Assembly: GCA_026391195.1 (NCBI GenBank)
Contig: JAPLEI010000061.1
Span: forward strand, 646-38,298
DNA from: Bacteroidota bacterium
Lineage (GTDB): Bacteria; Bacteroidota; Bacteroidia; Chitinophagales; Chitinophagaceae
Reading direction: 5' to 3'
DNA length: 37,653 nucleotides
Shown: piece after piece, positions 1-9,967 of the stretch
Layout of the letters: every line of letters starts with the position of its first letter
Numbering within the stretch: position 1 is the stretch's first letter
Notes under the pieces: model-generated
What the model was told of the DNA's origin: nothing
Database searches by the model: none
The model's input: only the letters and a program-made list of their open reading frames with translations
Position numbers and translations under genes: made by a program

Positions 1-146
1 CCGGAACAGTGTATTGGAATTGCTGCGACCGGGTGAGCCCTGCCCTGCCCTGGAGTGGCAGAAAGCATAGTGGGCTGGGCAGTACGCTGTCTCATGCCGG
101 TTTACGGGCATTTTCTCAACCCAAAGCCTATCATTTAAGGGGGTAA
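1..146 (+). CDS. Aldehyde dehydrogenase family protein, C-terminal fragment (truncated by window start)
   Basis: Frame 3 is open from the window edge to TAA at 144-146: ...GTVYWNCCDRVSPALPWSGRKHSGLGSTLSHAGLRAFSQPKAYHLRG*. This resembles the C-terminal ALDH pattern (PWGGxKxSGxG...G...F..xK). Not in the ORF track because it has no start in the window. Confidence 0.75.
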   Translation, partial: GTVYWNCCDRVSPALPWSGRKHSGLGSTLSHAGLRAFSQPKAYHLRG

Positions 147-229
147 TCCAACGAATATCAAATATGTAAAATTTTGCTATACAAGGGTTACCTTTTTCAT
201 GTTTGGGTATAAAGTGTAAATAGTACACA

Positions 230-520
230 ATGATTCAAAAAACCTTGTATAAGACGAAAGACTACGCTAAAGTGAAATTTTTGGTTGATTTTGTTGCAGC
301 TGAGCAGGTAGAAGTAGTGGGATTAAACGGAGATTGGGAGAAAGGCATTACGCTGAATAAAAAGAAAGATGGCAGTTTTGCGGCAGAAGTAAATCTGCCT
401 AAAAATTCACGGCACGAATTTAAATATCGCCTGAATAATAGCGAGTGGGTAAATGAGCCACAGGGAGATGGAGAAGTGCTGAATGTATTTGGCACATCCA
501 ATAGTTTGATTGAGCTCTAA
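230..520 (+). CDS. Small isoamylase early-set / CBM48 (AMPK-like glycogen-binding) single-domain protein
   Basis: 96 aa; VEVVGLNGDWEKGITLNKKKDGSFAAEVNLPKNSRHEFKYRLNNSEWVNEP matches the CBM48/E-set pattern. Confidence 0.75.
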   Translation: MIQKTLYKTKDYAKVKFLVDFVAAEQVEVVGLNGDWEKGITLNKKKDGSFAAEVNLPKNSRHEFKYRLNNSEWVNEPQGDGEVLNVFGTSNSLIEL

Positions 521-547
521 TTGCGCTCTAATTGTACTAGGTATTTT

Positions 548-1645
548 TTACAACCAACGTTTTCTGCCGAAATACACTAGAAATCCTGCCATAATTACTA
601 CCATAGAAAGAACGGTATAATAAAATCCATTTGGATGGTGGGAGAAGGGAATGACGTCGAAATTCATTCCAAATATCCCGCCAATAACGGTAGCCGGTGT
701 GAGCACACAGGTAACGATGGCCATTACTTTCATTACCTCGTTCATTTTAAGGTTAACCTGGCTGATATATAAATCCTGCAGGTTCATCATCAGATCGCGC
801 AAGTTTTCTGCCAGTTCGTTTGCCTGAACAATATGGTCGTGTACATCCTTAAAATATTTGGTGGTTTTTTCTTCCAGCAAATCACTTTCCGAACGGATAA
901 ATCCATTGATCAGTTCTCTAACCGGACTCACATTGCCTTTCAGCACAAACAGTTCTTTACGCAGGTTGTTAATTTCTGCCAACGATCTTTTATCACTCCG
1001 CCGAATAATTCTTTCTTCTATTTGTTCGATGCGTGTACTAAGTTTTTCCATCACCACAAAATAGTGGTCTACAATCATATCCAACAGTGTATAGCATAGG
1101 TAGTCGGCTCCGCTGATTCTTAATTTGCTATTGGCCAGCTTCAATTTTTCCCGCATCGGTCCAAACACATCCTTGTCTGGTATTTCCTGAAAACTGATTA
1201 CATACTCTTTTCCAAGTATAATGGTTATTTGTTCTGTTTCAACCGAGCCGGTTATTTCGTTGAAGTAAAGCATATTCAACAAACAAAACAGTACCGGATC
1301 CATTTCATCCATCTTGGGGCGTTGTCCGATACTCAGGATGTCTTCTGCAATCAGGTAGTGAATATGAAAGTGGTTACAAACTGCCTCAACATCAGCTTTT
1401 CGGATACCGTCTATATTTATCCAGGTTACATGTTGATTGTCGCGATAGTGGAAGCAGTCTTCTACTGTTAAAAATTTTTTTTCTTCCAGCGTTTGCGCAG
1501 TATAATCGAATACCTGAATATCTACCTTGTTGGCTTCGGTTCTTCCGGGTGCGCTGGTGGGATTAACATTAAATATTTCTCGGGTTCTTCGGGTATTGAA
1601 AAACGTGAGCGGTTGCAATAGTCGCAAAAAAGAAGGTTCCTTCAT
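548..1645 (-). CDS. corA: CorA-family magnesium/cobalt transporter
   Basis: 365 aa; C-terminal GGIFGMNFDVIPF (GMN signature) followed by a TM helix and a basic tail. Confidence 0.9.
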   Translation of the reverse strand: MKEPSFLRLLQPLTFFNTRRTREIFNVNPTSAPGRTEANKVDIQVFDYTAQTLEEKKFLTVEDCFHYRDNQHVTWINIDGIRKADVEAVCNHFHIHYLIAEDILSIGQRPKMDEMDPVLFCLLNMLYFNEITGSVETEQITIILGKEYVISFQEIPDKDVFGPMREKLKLANSKLRISGADYLCYTLLDMIVDHYFVVMEKLSTRIEQIEERIIRRSDKRSLAEINNLRKELFVLKGNVSPVRELINGFIRSESDLLEEKTTKYFKDVHDHIVQANELAENLRDLMMNLQDLYISQVNLKMNEVMKVMAIVTCVLTPATVIGGIFGMNFDVIPFSHHPNGFYYTVLSMVVIMAGFLVYFGRKRWL

Positions 1646-1700
1646 ACACCGAATAATTATTGAAATACTTTAAACAGCAGCGATATCCAAATCCACTACT

Positions 1701-3140
1701 TTATATTTTATAATATTGTTCCCAACCTTTTCTAGGTGGAAGTCCAACCAGCATTTCGTTGGCAATTTTATTATTAGTGATGGTTTTTGTTTTAGGATCG
1801 AATAACAATTGTGCATTCAATTTTTGAGCAAGTACACCTAGGCAGAATACCTGACTGAGCGGCCCGGCAATATGGAATGGGGAACGAGTGGCTTCTTCTC
1901 CTTTGCATGCTTTTAAAAAGTTTGCATAGTGATTGGAGGGGCTTATTGGAACTTCGGGTAGTTTGGAAGCCATGTCTTTGGCTTTATCTTCCGGAATAAT
2001 CGATAAGGTACTGCCATGTGATCCGCCTTTAAAAGTTAGGTCTTTACCATAAATAATTTTACCCGGGTTCAGTCTGCTAGGTGCAATCTTTCCATTGCTG
2101 GGGGGTGGAATATTGGGGTCGAGCGCCGAGTTGCCAAATCCTTCGGGCAATGGCGGATAATTGTTTACCCCATCGTACCAGGTAAGATCCAGTGCCGGCA
2201 TATTCTTTCTTTCCGGAAAGCGGAAGAGAATGGTGGAGGTTTGAGGATAGAAAAATGAATTATGTCCTTCCCCCTTTTGCAAAGTAACTTCTGTAGGTAA
2301 GCCCAACTCTAAAAATTCATGTGCGGTATCTATCAGGTGTGCACCCCAATCACCCAGTGCTCCCATACCAAAGTCGTACCAGCATCTCCACTGACCATTC
2401 ACAAAATCTTTTTGATAATCGTGTTGTTGGGTTACGCCTAACCAGGTATCCCAGTCCATTGTTGATGGAATCGGTTCAGCCGCCGGAAAGGAAGTAATGG
2501 CCGGATTCCATCCATGCCATCTTCTGGCGCTGTTCATATGAGCGGTTATGCGGGTAACATCTTTAATAATACCTGCTTCCTTCCATGCTTTGAATTGAAA
2601 ATAATTTCCTTCGGAGTGTCCCTGGTTGCCCATTTGGGTTACACATTTGCTGTGTTTTTTCGCGGCTTTCATCATCAGCTCTACTTCCTGAAAAGTGCGG
2701 GCCATGGGTTTTTCAACGTACACGTGCTTACCCAATGCCAATGCCATCATCGTAATAGGAAAATGCGAATGATCGGGTACGCCAATCGCAACGGCATCAA
2801 TTTCTTTACCCATTTTATCTAACATGGTTCTGAAATCTTGAAAGCGGGGTACATCCGGAAAATCTTTTAATACTTTTAAAGTTTGTGGGCCTCCCATATC
2901 TACATCACAAAATGCCACAAAATTGGCCAGTCCTGTTTTGCTAAAAGAGTATACATCCGACCCGCCCTGGTTTCCAATGCCAATACAGGCCAGATTTACC
3001 TTTTCCCCTGCACCTATTTTTCGGGTTCCTTTTGCAGCTTGTGCAGATGCATGGGTAAATACTGCCGGAAAAGCGGAGGCAGCCGTTAATAGTGCAGAAT
3101 GCTTTAAAAAGTCTCTTCTAGAATCTTGCATTTTTTTCAT
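1701..3140 (-). CDS. Gfo/Idh/MocA family oxidoreductase with Tat signal
   Basis: N-terminal SRRDFLKHSALLTAASAFPA (twin arginine); Rossmann IGIGNQGG; EKPMARTFQE motif. Confidence 0.9.
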   Translation of the reverse strand: MKKMQDSRRDFLKHSALLTAASAFPAVFTHASAQAAKGTRKIGAGEKVNLACIGIGNQGGSDVYSFSKTGLANFVAFCDVDMGGPQTLKVLKDFPDVPRFQDFRTMLDKMGKEIDAVAIGVPDHSHFPITMMALALGKHVYVEKPMARTFQEVELMMKAAKKHSKCVTQMGNQGHSEGNYFQFKAWKEAGIIKDVTRITAHMNSARRWHGWNPAITSFPAAEPIPSTMDWDTWLGVTQQHDYQKDFVNGQWRCWYDFGMGALGDWGAHLIDTAHEFLELGLPTEVTLQKGEGHNSFFYPQTSTILFRFPERKNMPALDLTWYDGVNNYPPLPEGFGNSALDPNIPPPSNGKIAPSRLNPGKIIYGKDLTFKGGSHGSTLSIIPEDKAKDMASKLPEVPISPSNHYANFLKACKGEEATRSPFHIAGPLSQVFCLGVLAQKLNAQLLFDPKTKTITNNKIANEMLVGLPPRKGWEQYYKI

Positions 3141-3335
3141 GGGGTAACAGTTTGGGGGTTTGGCAATTTGTAGTCAATCATAATTCAATTTACTGAATTA
3201 AAGCATCCTGCAAACGGTTTGCGCTAAGTAATCGGTGATACCGGTAATTTTATGGTTATTTATCTGGCGAATATTCGTTGTAAGTCCGTTTCGGTTTTAT
3301 AAAATGTTACCTTCGCCGCTGAATGCTATTCAACT

Positions 3336-4313
3336 ATGCCGCTGTTAGCCCACGAAAAATTTTCCGTACCTGCTTGGATGATGAATGGCCATTGGGAAAC
3401 CGTATGGCCGAGTTTGTTTCGTAAAATTCCTTTTCGCTACAGTACGCGGGAAAGGCTCGAGTTGCCGGATGGAGATTTTGTGGATGTGGACTGGAAATTT
3501 GCCTCCATGGATACCGATCGGCTGGTAATTATTACCCATGGATTAGAGGGGGATTCTCATCGGCACTATGTTACTGGCATGGCTAAAATATTCACAGCAG
3601 CAGGATATGATGCCCTGGGATGGAATTGCAGAAGTTGCAGCGGAGAGATGAACCGATTGTTGCGATTTTATCATCATGGGGATGCCGGAGATTTGCGCAG
3701 GGTAATTGAATATGCACTTGGAAAAAGGAAATATCAATCGGTAACCTTGATAGGGTTTAGCATGGGAGGCAGTTTAACTTTGCGTACGCTGGCTGAAGAT
3801 CCCAATTGGGTTCCGGCTGCTATCGATAAGGCCGTAGCCTTTTCTGTTCCCTGCGACTTACACAGTGGCGTATTGCAATTGATGAAACCCGGCAATCAAT
3901 TTTATACAAAAAGATTTTTGCGAAAGCTGGGCAAAAAAATCCGAATAAAAGAGCAAAAATTTCCGGGGATGATTAGTTCCCAAAACTACCACCAGATTCA
4001 GCATTTTATCGATTTTGATAATCGATATACGGCACCTTTGCATGGTTATCGCGATGCGTTTGATTTTTATCAACAGGCCAGCGTGAAATCTTTGTTACCC
4101 AATCTCCGCATTCCTTCGTTGCTGGTGCAGGCAGCCAATGATCCATTTCTGGCGCCGGAATGTTTTTGTGAAGAAGTGGCGAAAGATCATCCTTATCTGT
4201 ATTTAGAAATCACCGAACGGGGCGGGCACTGCGGTTTTCAACAAAAAAATGCGCCTTATTCCTGGGCAGAGGAAAGGGCCTTACATTTTGTGTTAAACGA
4301 TTTGCCTGCTTAG
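3336..4313 (+). CDS. Alpha/beta-fold hydrolase, YheT-like
   Basis: [11 protein letters not shown], nucleophile elbow GFSMGGSL, late Asp ([10 protein letters not shown]) and His (GGHCGF). Confidence 0.88.
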   Translation: MPLLAHEKFSVPAWMMNGHWETVWPSLFRKIPFRYSTRERLELPDGDFVDVDWKFASMDTDRLVIITHGLEGDSHRHYVTGMAKIFTAAGYDALGWNCRSCSGEMNRLLRFYHHGDAGDLRRVIEYALGKRKYQSVTLIGFSMGGSLTLRTLAEDPNWVPAAIDKAVAFSVPCDLHSGVLQLMKPGNQFYTKRFLRKLGKKIRIKEQKFPGMISSQNYHQIQHFIDFDNRYTAPLHGYRDAFDFYQQASVKSLLPNLRIPSLLVQAANDPFLAPECFCEEVAKDHPYLYLEITERGGHCGFQQKNAPYSWAEERALHFVLNDLPA

Positions 4314-6481
4314 TCAGGAAACGCTGCCAGGGTTAGCTTTATTTCTCCATACGATATATCATCATCTGGTAACGCATCTTTGATGGCTTTCAAACGAAGC
4401 CGGCCTACCTGATTGGCTACTGATCTAATCTGTTGTTGCTTGCTTTCAGTAACCAGTTGATGAATGGGGATTAACTGCCTGCTTACAAAATCACAAAAAT
4501 GTTGTTCAATGGTTGCTATGGATAAATGCCTTCTCTCAGCAATCTCCTGCAAACTCAATCCCTCCTTATACAATTCAAAACTAACTTGCCGGGTATCTGA
4601 TTTGGGTGCAGCGGTATTGCCGGGAACAGGGTTTCTTTTTATCTTTCTTCCGGGCAGCTGATTGATTCGGGTGGCGAGTCGATTGCTGATGCAGTAATCT
4701 TGAATCGGGTGTAAAAAATGACTGCCATATTTCTCTGTTTTAAACGTACCAAATCCGGCGATTTTCGAAATATCGTCGCGGGTAATGGGTAGATAGGTGC
4801 AGAGATCTAATAAAGTACTATCGCTGAAAATCAGGTAGGGCGGTACATTTTCTTGTCTCGCCAAACGGTTACGAATCTGTTTCAGTTCTGCCAGCAAATC
4901 TTTTTCGTATTCAAGCGACTGATAAATAACCGGCTCATATACTGTCGTTTCTTGTAGGGGTGCGGGCAGATATACCGCTTCGCCCTGAAACAAAACGGCT
5001 TTACTCTTTTCATTCAACTGTAAAACAGGATAAGGATTACCGGCTGATTGCAAGTAGCCCCATTGAACCAGTTGCTGTATAATATACTGCCACTCTGGCT
5101 TAGCCATTTCCTTGCCAATACCATATACCGACAATTGCCGGTGGGCAGGTTTAATTTTTTCTTGCTGGCTGCCTCTCAGGATATCTATCACATAATGGGA
5201 GCCAAAGCTTTCTTGTAGCCTGTACACAGTACTTAACACTTTTTGCGCAGGAACTGTATATTCTTTCATCTCCCGTTGCTGCAAACAATTATCACAATTG
5301 CCACAGTATCCGGGGGCGGTTTCTCCAAAATATTGCAACAAAAATTTTCTTCTGCAGGCGGTTGTTTCGCAAAACTGAACCATCTGGTTAAGTTTTTTTA
5401 TTAAGATGGCTGTTTGCTCGGGGTTGTTTTCAATTTGTGCAAAGTTTTTCAGTTTCATCACATCCCCGCCGCCATAAAACAGCAGTGCTTCTGCGGGTAA
5501 ACCATCTCTTCCCGCTCTGCCAGTTTCCTGATAATATCCTTCTATGTTTTTGGGCAGGTCGGCATGTACTACAAAGCGTACATTGCTTTTATGAATACCC
5601 ATTCCAAAAGCGATAGTAGCCACCATTACCTTGATTTCATCCCGCAGAAATTTATCCTGTCGTTCATCCCGAATATTTTTATCTAACCCCGCATGATAGG
5701 CGGCAGCCGGTATTCCTATGTCGCACAATTCAGCTGCCAATTGTTCGGTGCTGTTTCTGCTGAGGCAATAAATAATACCACTCTCTTCTTCTTGCTGCTG
5801 CAGAAAAGCAACCAGCTGGGTTTTAATAGCTGATTTCGGTTTAATCGTGTAGCGAATATTTGGCCGGTTGAAACTATTTTCAAATAGGGTATAGTCGGTT
5901 AAACCCAGTTGCAGAATAATATCTTTCCGGGTAATGGCATCTGCCGTAGCGGTAAGTGCAATTACAGGAGTGGTTGGAAATAGTTTTTTTAGTTGTTGCA
6001 GCGTGCGGTATTCCGGTCTAAAATCATGCCCCCAAGCGCTGATGCAATGCGCTTCATCAATCGCAAAAAGGGAAATGGGAATTTGCGATAATACCTTCAT
6101 TAGATAGCCGTCTTCGCCCACCAGTCGCTCCGGACTAACATACAATAGTTTGATTTGTTGTTGCTGAACCTGTTGAAAAATCTGCGCCTGCTCTTGTGCC
6201 GATTGGGTGCTGTTTACAAATGCAGCAGCTACTCCGCTAAGTTGTAAGGCGTTTACCTGGTCTTTCATTAAAGCAATGAGTGGACTAACCACAATAGCAA
6301 CACCCGGTAAACATAAGGCGGGAACCTGGTAGCATAAACTTTTACCTCCACCTGTAGGCATCAGCACAACAGCATCCTTGCCTAGCAATAATTGCTCAAT
6401 GATGGCTTGTTGATTATGTCGGAAAGCAGGGTAGCCAAAAACCGAGGAAAGCACCTGTTCAGGTTGGGCGATTAAATTCAT
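4310..6481 (-). CDS. recQ: ATP-dependent DNA helicase RecQ
   Basis: [29 protein letters not shown], zinc-binding [19 protein letters not shown] and an HRDC-like region. Confidence 0.95.
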   Translation of the reverse strand: MNLIAQPEQVLSSVFGYPAFRHNQQAIIEQLLLGKDAVVLMPTGGGKSLCYQVPALCLPGVAIVVSPLIALMKDQVNALQLSGVAAAFVNSTQSAQEQAQIFQQVQQQQIKLLYVSPERLVGEDGYLMKVLSQIPISLFAIDEAHCISAWGHDFRPEYRTLQQLKKLFPTTPVIALTATADAITRKDIILQLGLTDYTLFENSFNRPNIRYTIKPKSAIKTQLVAFLQQQEEESGIIYCLSRNSTEQLAAELCDIGIPAAAYHAGLDKNIRDERQDKFLRDEIKVMVATIAFGMGIHKSNVRFVVHADLPKNIEGYYQETGRAGRDGLPAEALLFYGGGDVMKLKNFAQIENNPEQTAILIKKLNQMVQFCETTACRRKFLLQYFGETAPGYCGNCDNCLQQREMKEYTVPAQKVLSTVYRLQESFGSHYVIDILRGSQQEKIKPAHRQLSVYGIGKEMAKPEWQYIIQQLVQWGYLQSAGNPYPVLQLNEKSKAVLFQGEAVYLPAPLQETTVYEPVIYQSLEYEKDLLAELKQIRNRLARQENVPPYLIFSDSTLLDLCTYLPITRDDISKIAGFGTFKTEKYGSHFLHPIQDYCISNRLATRINQLPGRKIKRNPVPGNTAAPKSDTRQVSFELYKEGLSLQEIAERRHLSIATIEQHFCDFVSRQLIPIHQLVTESKQQQIRSVANQVGRLRLKAIKDALPDDDISYGEIKLTLAAFPD

Positions 6482-6500
6482 GTTACTGATAGAGGGTTAT

Positions 6501-6968
6501 TCAATTTATATGTTTTTCCGAATGAATGGGGATTGGAGATTGATTTAAACCATTCAATTCAATAAATTCTTCATATTCCTGCTGAAATTTTTTCTTTGTG
6601 TGATGTTGTTTTTGGTTTTTAATGTAGTGAAAAACCTTATCAACAATTGATTCGGAAACTGAAAAGGCTGCATATCCTGTTTGCCAGGAGAATTTTTCTG
6701 AAATGAGATTGGCTTGATTTATAAAATGAGAACTACTTCCTTTAATCTGTTTGATAACTTCTGCTATTGATTTTTGTCGGCTAAGCAAAAACAAACAATG
6801 TATATGATCTGGCATACCGTTGATGATTCTTACCGGGCATCCAAGCGCTCGTAATTCCTCAGAAATAAATTGATAAATAGTATTTTCAACGCTTTTATGA
6901 ATCAGGGGTTGCCTTTCTTTGGTAGCCCAAATGGCATGAATCCATATTTTAATGAATGAATGTGGCAT
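6501..6968 (-). mobile_element. REP-associated (IS200-like) tyrosine transposase, RAYT / Y1 HUH family CDS
   Basis: 155 aa; HUH motif MPDHIHCLFLL; catalytic-Tyr motif FHYIKNQKQHH. Appears intact. Confidence 0.88.
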
Positions 6969-6991
6969 AATTTTAAAAAATCAATTTCCAT

Positions 6992-7015
6992 CGCCCACGG
7001 TTTAAACCGTGGGCG
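6992..7015. repeat. 24-bp perfect palindrome CGCCCACGGTTTAAACCGTGGGCG, REP-like hairpin flanking the RAYT gene
   Basis: Direct reading: arms CGCCCACGGTTT/AAACCGTGGGCG are exact reverse complements. It lies 24 bp from the transposase start codon. Confidence 0.85.
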
Positions 7016-7122
7016 AGGGGATTATTTATCCATTTCTCTTATGCAAGATAATGGCTAAAACAGGAATCCTGATAAAAGCAGGGACGAATTAATAACGCGA
7101 ATAAATACTTAAAAATACTCAG

Positions 7123-8454
7123 CTACACTTTGGGAAGCTGATAACCATTGTAATATACTTTACTTAGGTATTCACGGTTGATTGCTTCTTCCTTGAAAGC
7201 TTGTTTGCCAGCATCCCAATGAACTTTTTGTCCACTTCTATAGGCAATATTGCCCATTTGGCTCAAGCAGGCAATATCAGAACCTGCCTGGATGGGGCAT
7301 CGTAAATCCGACAGATTTCCCGAGCGGATAACCTCGGCAAAATTCACCCAATGTTTGTCTAGCCCAACATCCGAAGCAGCAATGAATTCTTTGGATACTT
7401 TTTGGGCATTTTTCTTTTCTTCAATTACTTCCCATCCTCTTCGGTTTAGTACGAGAGTTCCATTGGTGCCTATAAAAGCTATGCCATGATCTTTTCCGTA
7501 GTTGCCATTTCCTATACCAATGGCATGGTCCCAAACAATATTAAAATTTTCAAACTCATACAGCACCATCAAGGTATCGGGTGTTTCGTCTGCAGAATCG
7601 GGTTTGGCAAATTTTCCTCCCACCGAAACAATTGATTTAGGATTGGCCACTTTCATCCCCATCAGGGCATAATCCAATAAATGAACACCCCAGTCGGTCA
7701 TCAGTCCGCCGGCATAATCCCAAAACCAGCGGAAAGTAAAATGGAATCGGTTAGGGTTAAACTCTCTTTTTGGGGCGGGTCCCAGCCAACGGGTATAATC
7801 TACACCAGGCGGCACAGGGCCATTGGGTTTTTTCTCTAACGGCTGTTTCCAATCTAGATAACACCAAACCTTAACGGTACGTATATTTCCCAGTTGTCCG
7901 CTATGTACAAAATTGATGGCATCGGTAAAATGTTGTTGACTGCGTTGCCATTGACCTGCCTGCACAACCTTGTTATATCGCATTTGCGCTTTTACCATGG
8001 CCCGGCATTCGGCAATGGAATTCCCTACTGGTTTTTCAACATACACATGTTTGCCGGCTTCACAGGCATGTATCATTTGTAAGGCATGCCAATGATCGGG
8101 TGTGCCAATAATTACGGCATCCACATCTTTCCGATCGAGTAATTCGCGGTAGTCGCCATGGTTCTTTACAATTTTTCCATCCTGATTATTTTTTTTCAGT
8201 TCGCCCATTCTTTTGTCTAATACGGTAGAATCAACATCACAAAGACCCACCAGATTTATTCCGGGTACTTTTAAGGCAGCGGTTACATTCGACCATCCCA
8301 TTCCGTTGATGCCGATGGCGGCTATATTGATTTGGTCGCTGGGGGCAATGGATTTTTTCCAGTTTGCAAAGGCAGATGAGGAAAGGGCAGGGGAGAATAA
8401 AGTGGCTCCGGAAGCCAGGGCGGTTTGGCGAATGAAATTTCTTCTGCTAGGCAT
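7123..8454 (-). CDS. Gfo/Idh/MocA family oxidoreductase with Tat signal
   Basis: MPSRRNFIRQTALASGATLF twin-arginine leader; IGINGMGW; GTPDHWHALQ; EKPVGNSIAE. Confidence 0.92.
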   Translation of the reverse strand: MPSRRNFIRQTALASGATLFSPALSSSAFANWKKSIAPSDQINIAAIGINGMGWSNVTAALKVPGINLVGLCDVDSTVLDKRMGELKKNNQDGKIVKNHGDYRELLDRKDVDAVIIGTPDHWHALQMIHACEAGKHVYVEKPVGNSIAECRAMVKAQMRYNKVVQAGQWQRSQQHFTDAINFVHSGQLGNIRTVKVWCYLDWKQPLEKKPNGPVPPGVDYTRWLGPAPKREFNPNRFHFTFRWFWDYAGGLMTDWGVHLLDYALMGMKVANPKSIVSVGGKFAKPDSADETPDTLMVLYEFENFNIVWDHAIGIGNGNYGKDHGIAFIGTNGTLVLNRRGWEVIEEKKNAQKVSKEFIAASDVGLDKHWVNFAEVIRSGNLSDLRCPIQAGSDIACLSQMGNIAYRSGQKVHWDAGKQAFKEEAINREYLSKVYYNGYQLPKV

Positions 8455-8533
8455 GAAAATGATTTAAGTGCATAAAATTAAGGCATTTATCAAAATGATG
8501 GCGAGAAAATACCTGCTCAATGCGTGCGTGCGG

Positions 8534-9967
8534 TTACGAATTTTTTTGGTTAATTTCTCTGAAAGTGATGGTATTGCCGGGTTTGCCGGTGATGGTACCT
8601 CGGCACTTATTGCTGCCGCATTTGCAGGCGAAGGGCTGCATATGTTCGTCTAAAAAACTGGCATAGTCGAGCGTGAGTTCTTCACCGGCAGCAATTGCTC
8701 TAAGGGCTATCACATTCAGTCCATCGTATCTGGTATTGGGCTCACAATGATGGTTCTGGGGAGCCCATTCGGCGGGGTTATCGTCCCATAAAATAAACAA
8801 TTCGCTACTCAGGGGATAAGCATATCGGTTAAACGTGATTTGATCTTCCGGAGGCCAGTGTTGCATTACCTGCCGGCGGGTGATGATGCGTTGTGATTTG
8901 CCTTCTCCTTCAAATACGATTTCACCTGTATGGATGGGTAAGTTTGCATAGATGCCATATCCTGCCAGGGCATTCCCCCGCATAGTATATTTTTTCTGCT
9001 TTCTTCTGTGGCGGTTAATGCCTTCCTGAATAATCAGTTGTAAAAATCCTGCCTGACCAATTGCATCGTTTTGCAAAATATAATCCGCAGAGCCCTCATA
9101 TCCATCCGTGTAAAAAACCGAGCAAGTGAAATTCACTTCTAAAAAATAAATATTTCCTTCGTTGTCAACCCGAAAATCCATACGCGCATACCCTACGCCT
9201 TGGAAGGACGTAAAAATTTTCGCAGCTGCTTGTTTTAGCGCGCTGCTGAGGATGGGATCGTCGCAAATAATATTGGCATTTGGGTGAAGCGCGGAGGTTT
9301 TGAGTGAATAGGTTTTAAAGGCATATCCTTCGGGAAAGCGATATTCTACCGGATGAAAACTATGTACCTGTTTTCCATCTGGGTCGGCTGCTACCAGCAC
9401 GGTTAATTCCCGTCCCGGAATATAGGTTTCTACTAAAATTTCACGATAGCCTTCTGCTCTTAATTCGGCAACGCGCTTTTCTAGTTCACTAAGATTCTCT
9501 ACCCGGGATTGATGATTGATGCCCAAACTATCTCCTGCCTTGGCGGGTTTTATAAATAAGGGATAACTCAGCTTGCTCACCTGTTTAGCAGGTTCATCGT
9601 TAGGCAGCAATAAAACATAATCCGGCGTAGCAACGCCCTCACAAAAAGCCACATATTTCATCAGGGTTTTGGGGGGATCATACAAAAGGGCACTGGGACC
9701 AGTATAGGGAAGATTGAGTAAGTCTAAACAATGGATTACATCAATGGAGGGAACAGTCCACTCAAGATAACCTTCGCAGAGGTTGATAAAAATATCATAG
9801 CCCTCATATTGCAGCGATTTTAGTTGCTGATAGGTACTGAGTTTATTAAGAAAAATATGGGTAACCTCATCATTTGGAAGCCAGCGAGCAAGGTCGCGCG
9901 GAGGATCATAGTCTTTATAATCAACCGAGCTGGTGCTATAATCAGGTTGTAAAACACAAATTTTCAT
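8534..9967 (-). CDS. ATP-grasp (D-Ala-D-Ala ligase-like) protein fused to a C-terminal SET/post-SET domain
   Basis: 477 aa. ATP-grasp part: FIKPAKAGDSLGI, YARMDFRVDNEGNIYFLEVNFTCS. C-terminal part: NHHCEPNTRYDGLNVIALRAIAAGEELTLDYASF...FACKCGSNKCRGTITG (SET NHxCxPN, GEELTxDY and post-SET CxC...C). Confidence 0.9.
   Translation of the reverse strand: MKICVLQPDYSTSSVDYKDYDPPRDLARWLPNDEVTHIFLNKLSTYQQLKSLQYEGYDIFINLCEGYLEWTVPSIDVIHCLDLLNLPYTGPSALLYDPPKTLMKYVAFCEGVATPDYVLLLPNDEPAKQVSKLSYPLFIKPAKAGDSLGINHQSRVENLSELEKRVAELRAEGYREILVETYIPGRELTVLVAADPDGKQVHSFHPVEYRFPEGYAFKTYSLKTSALHPNANIICDDPILSSALKQAAAKIFTSFQGVGYARMDFRVDNEGNIYFLEVNFTCSVFYTDGYEGSADYILQNDAIGQAGFLQLIIQEGINRHRRKQKKYTMRGNALAGYGIYANLPIHTGEIVFEGEGKSQRIITRRQVMQHWPPEDQITFNRYAYPLSSELFILWDDNPAEWAPQNHHCEPNTRYDGLNVIALRAIAAGEELTLDYASFLDEHMQPFACKCGSNKCRGTITGKPGNTITFREINQKNS

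Noticed and set aside
1-110. CCCTGCCCTGCCCTGG and GGGCTGGGCAG motifs resembling a structured RNA or repeat
   Set aside because: Better explained as coding sequence: frame 3 gives a recognisable aldehyde dehydrogenase C-terminus.
8468-8653. Small plus-strand ORF near the 3' end of the ATP-grasp-SET gene, considered as a precursor peptide
   Set aside because: Mostly antisense to the SET/post-SET coding region, and the sequence looks like shadow translation without leader/core features.
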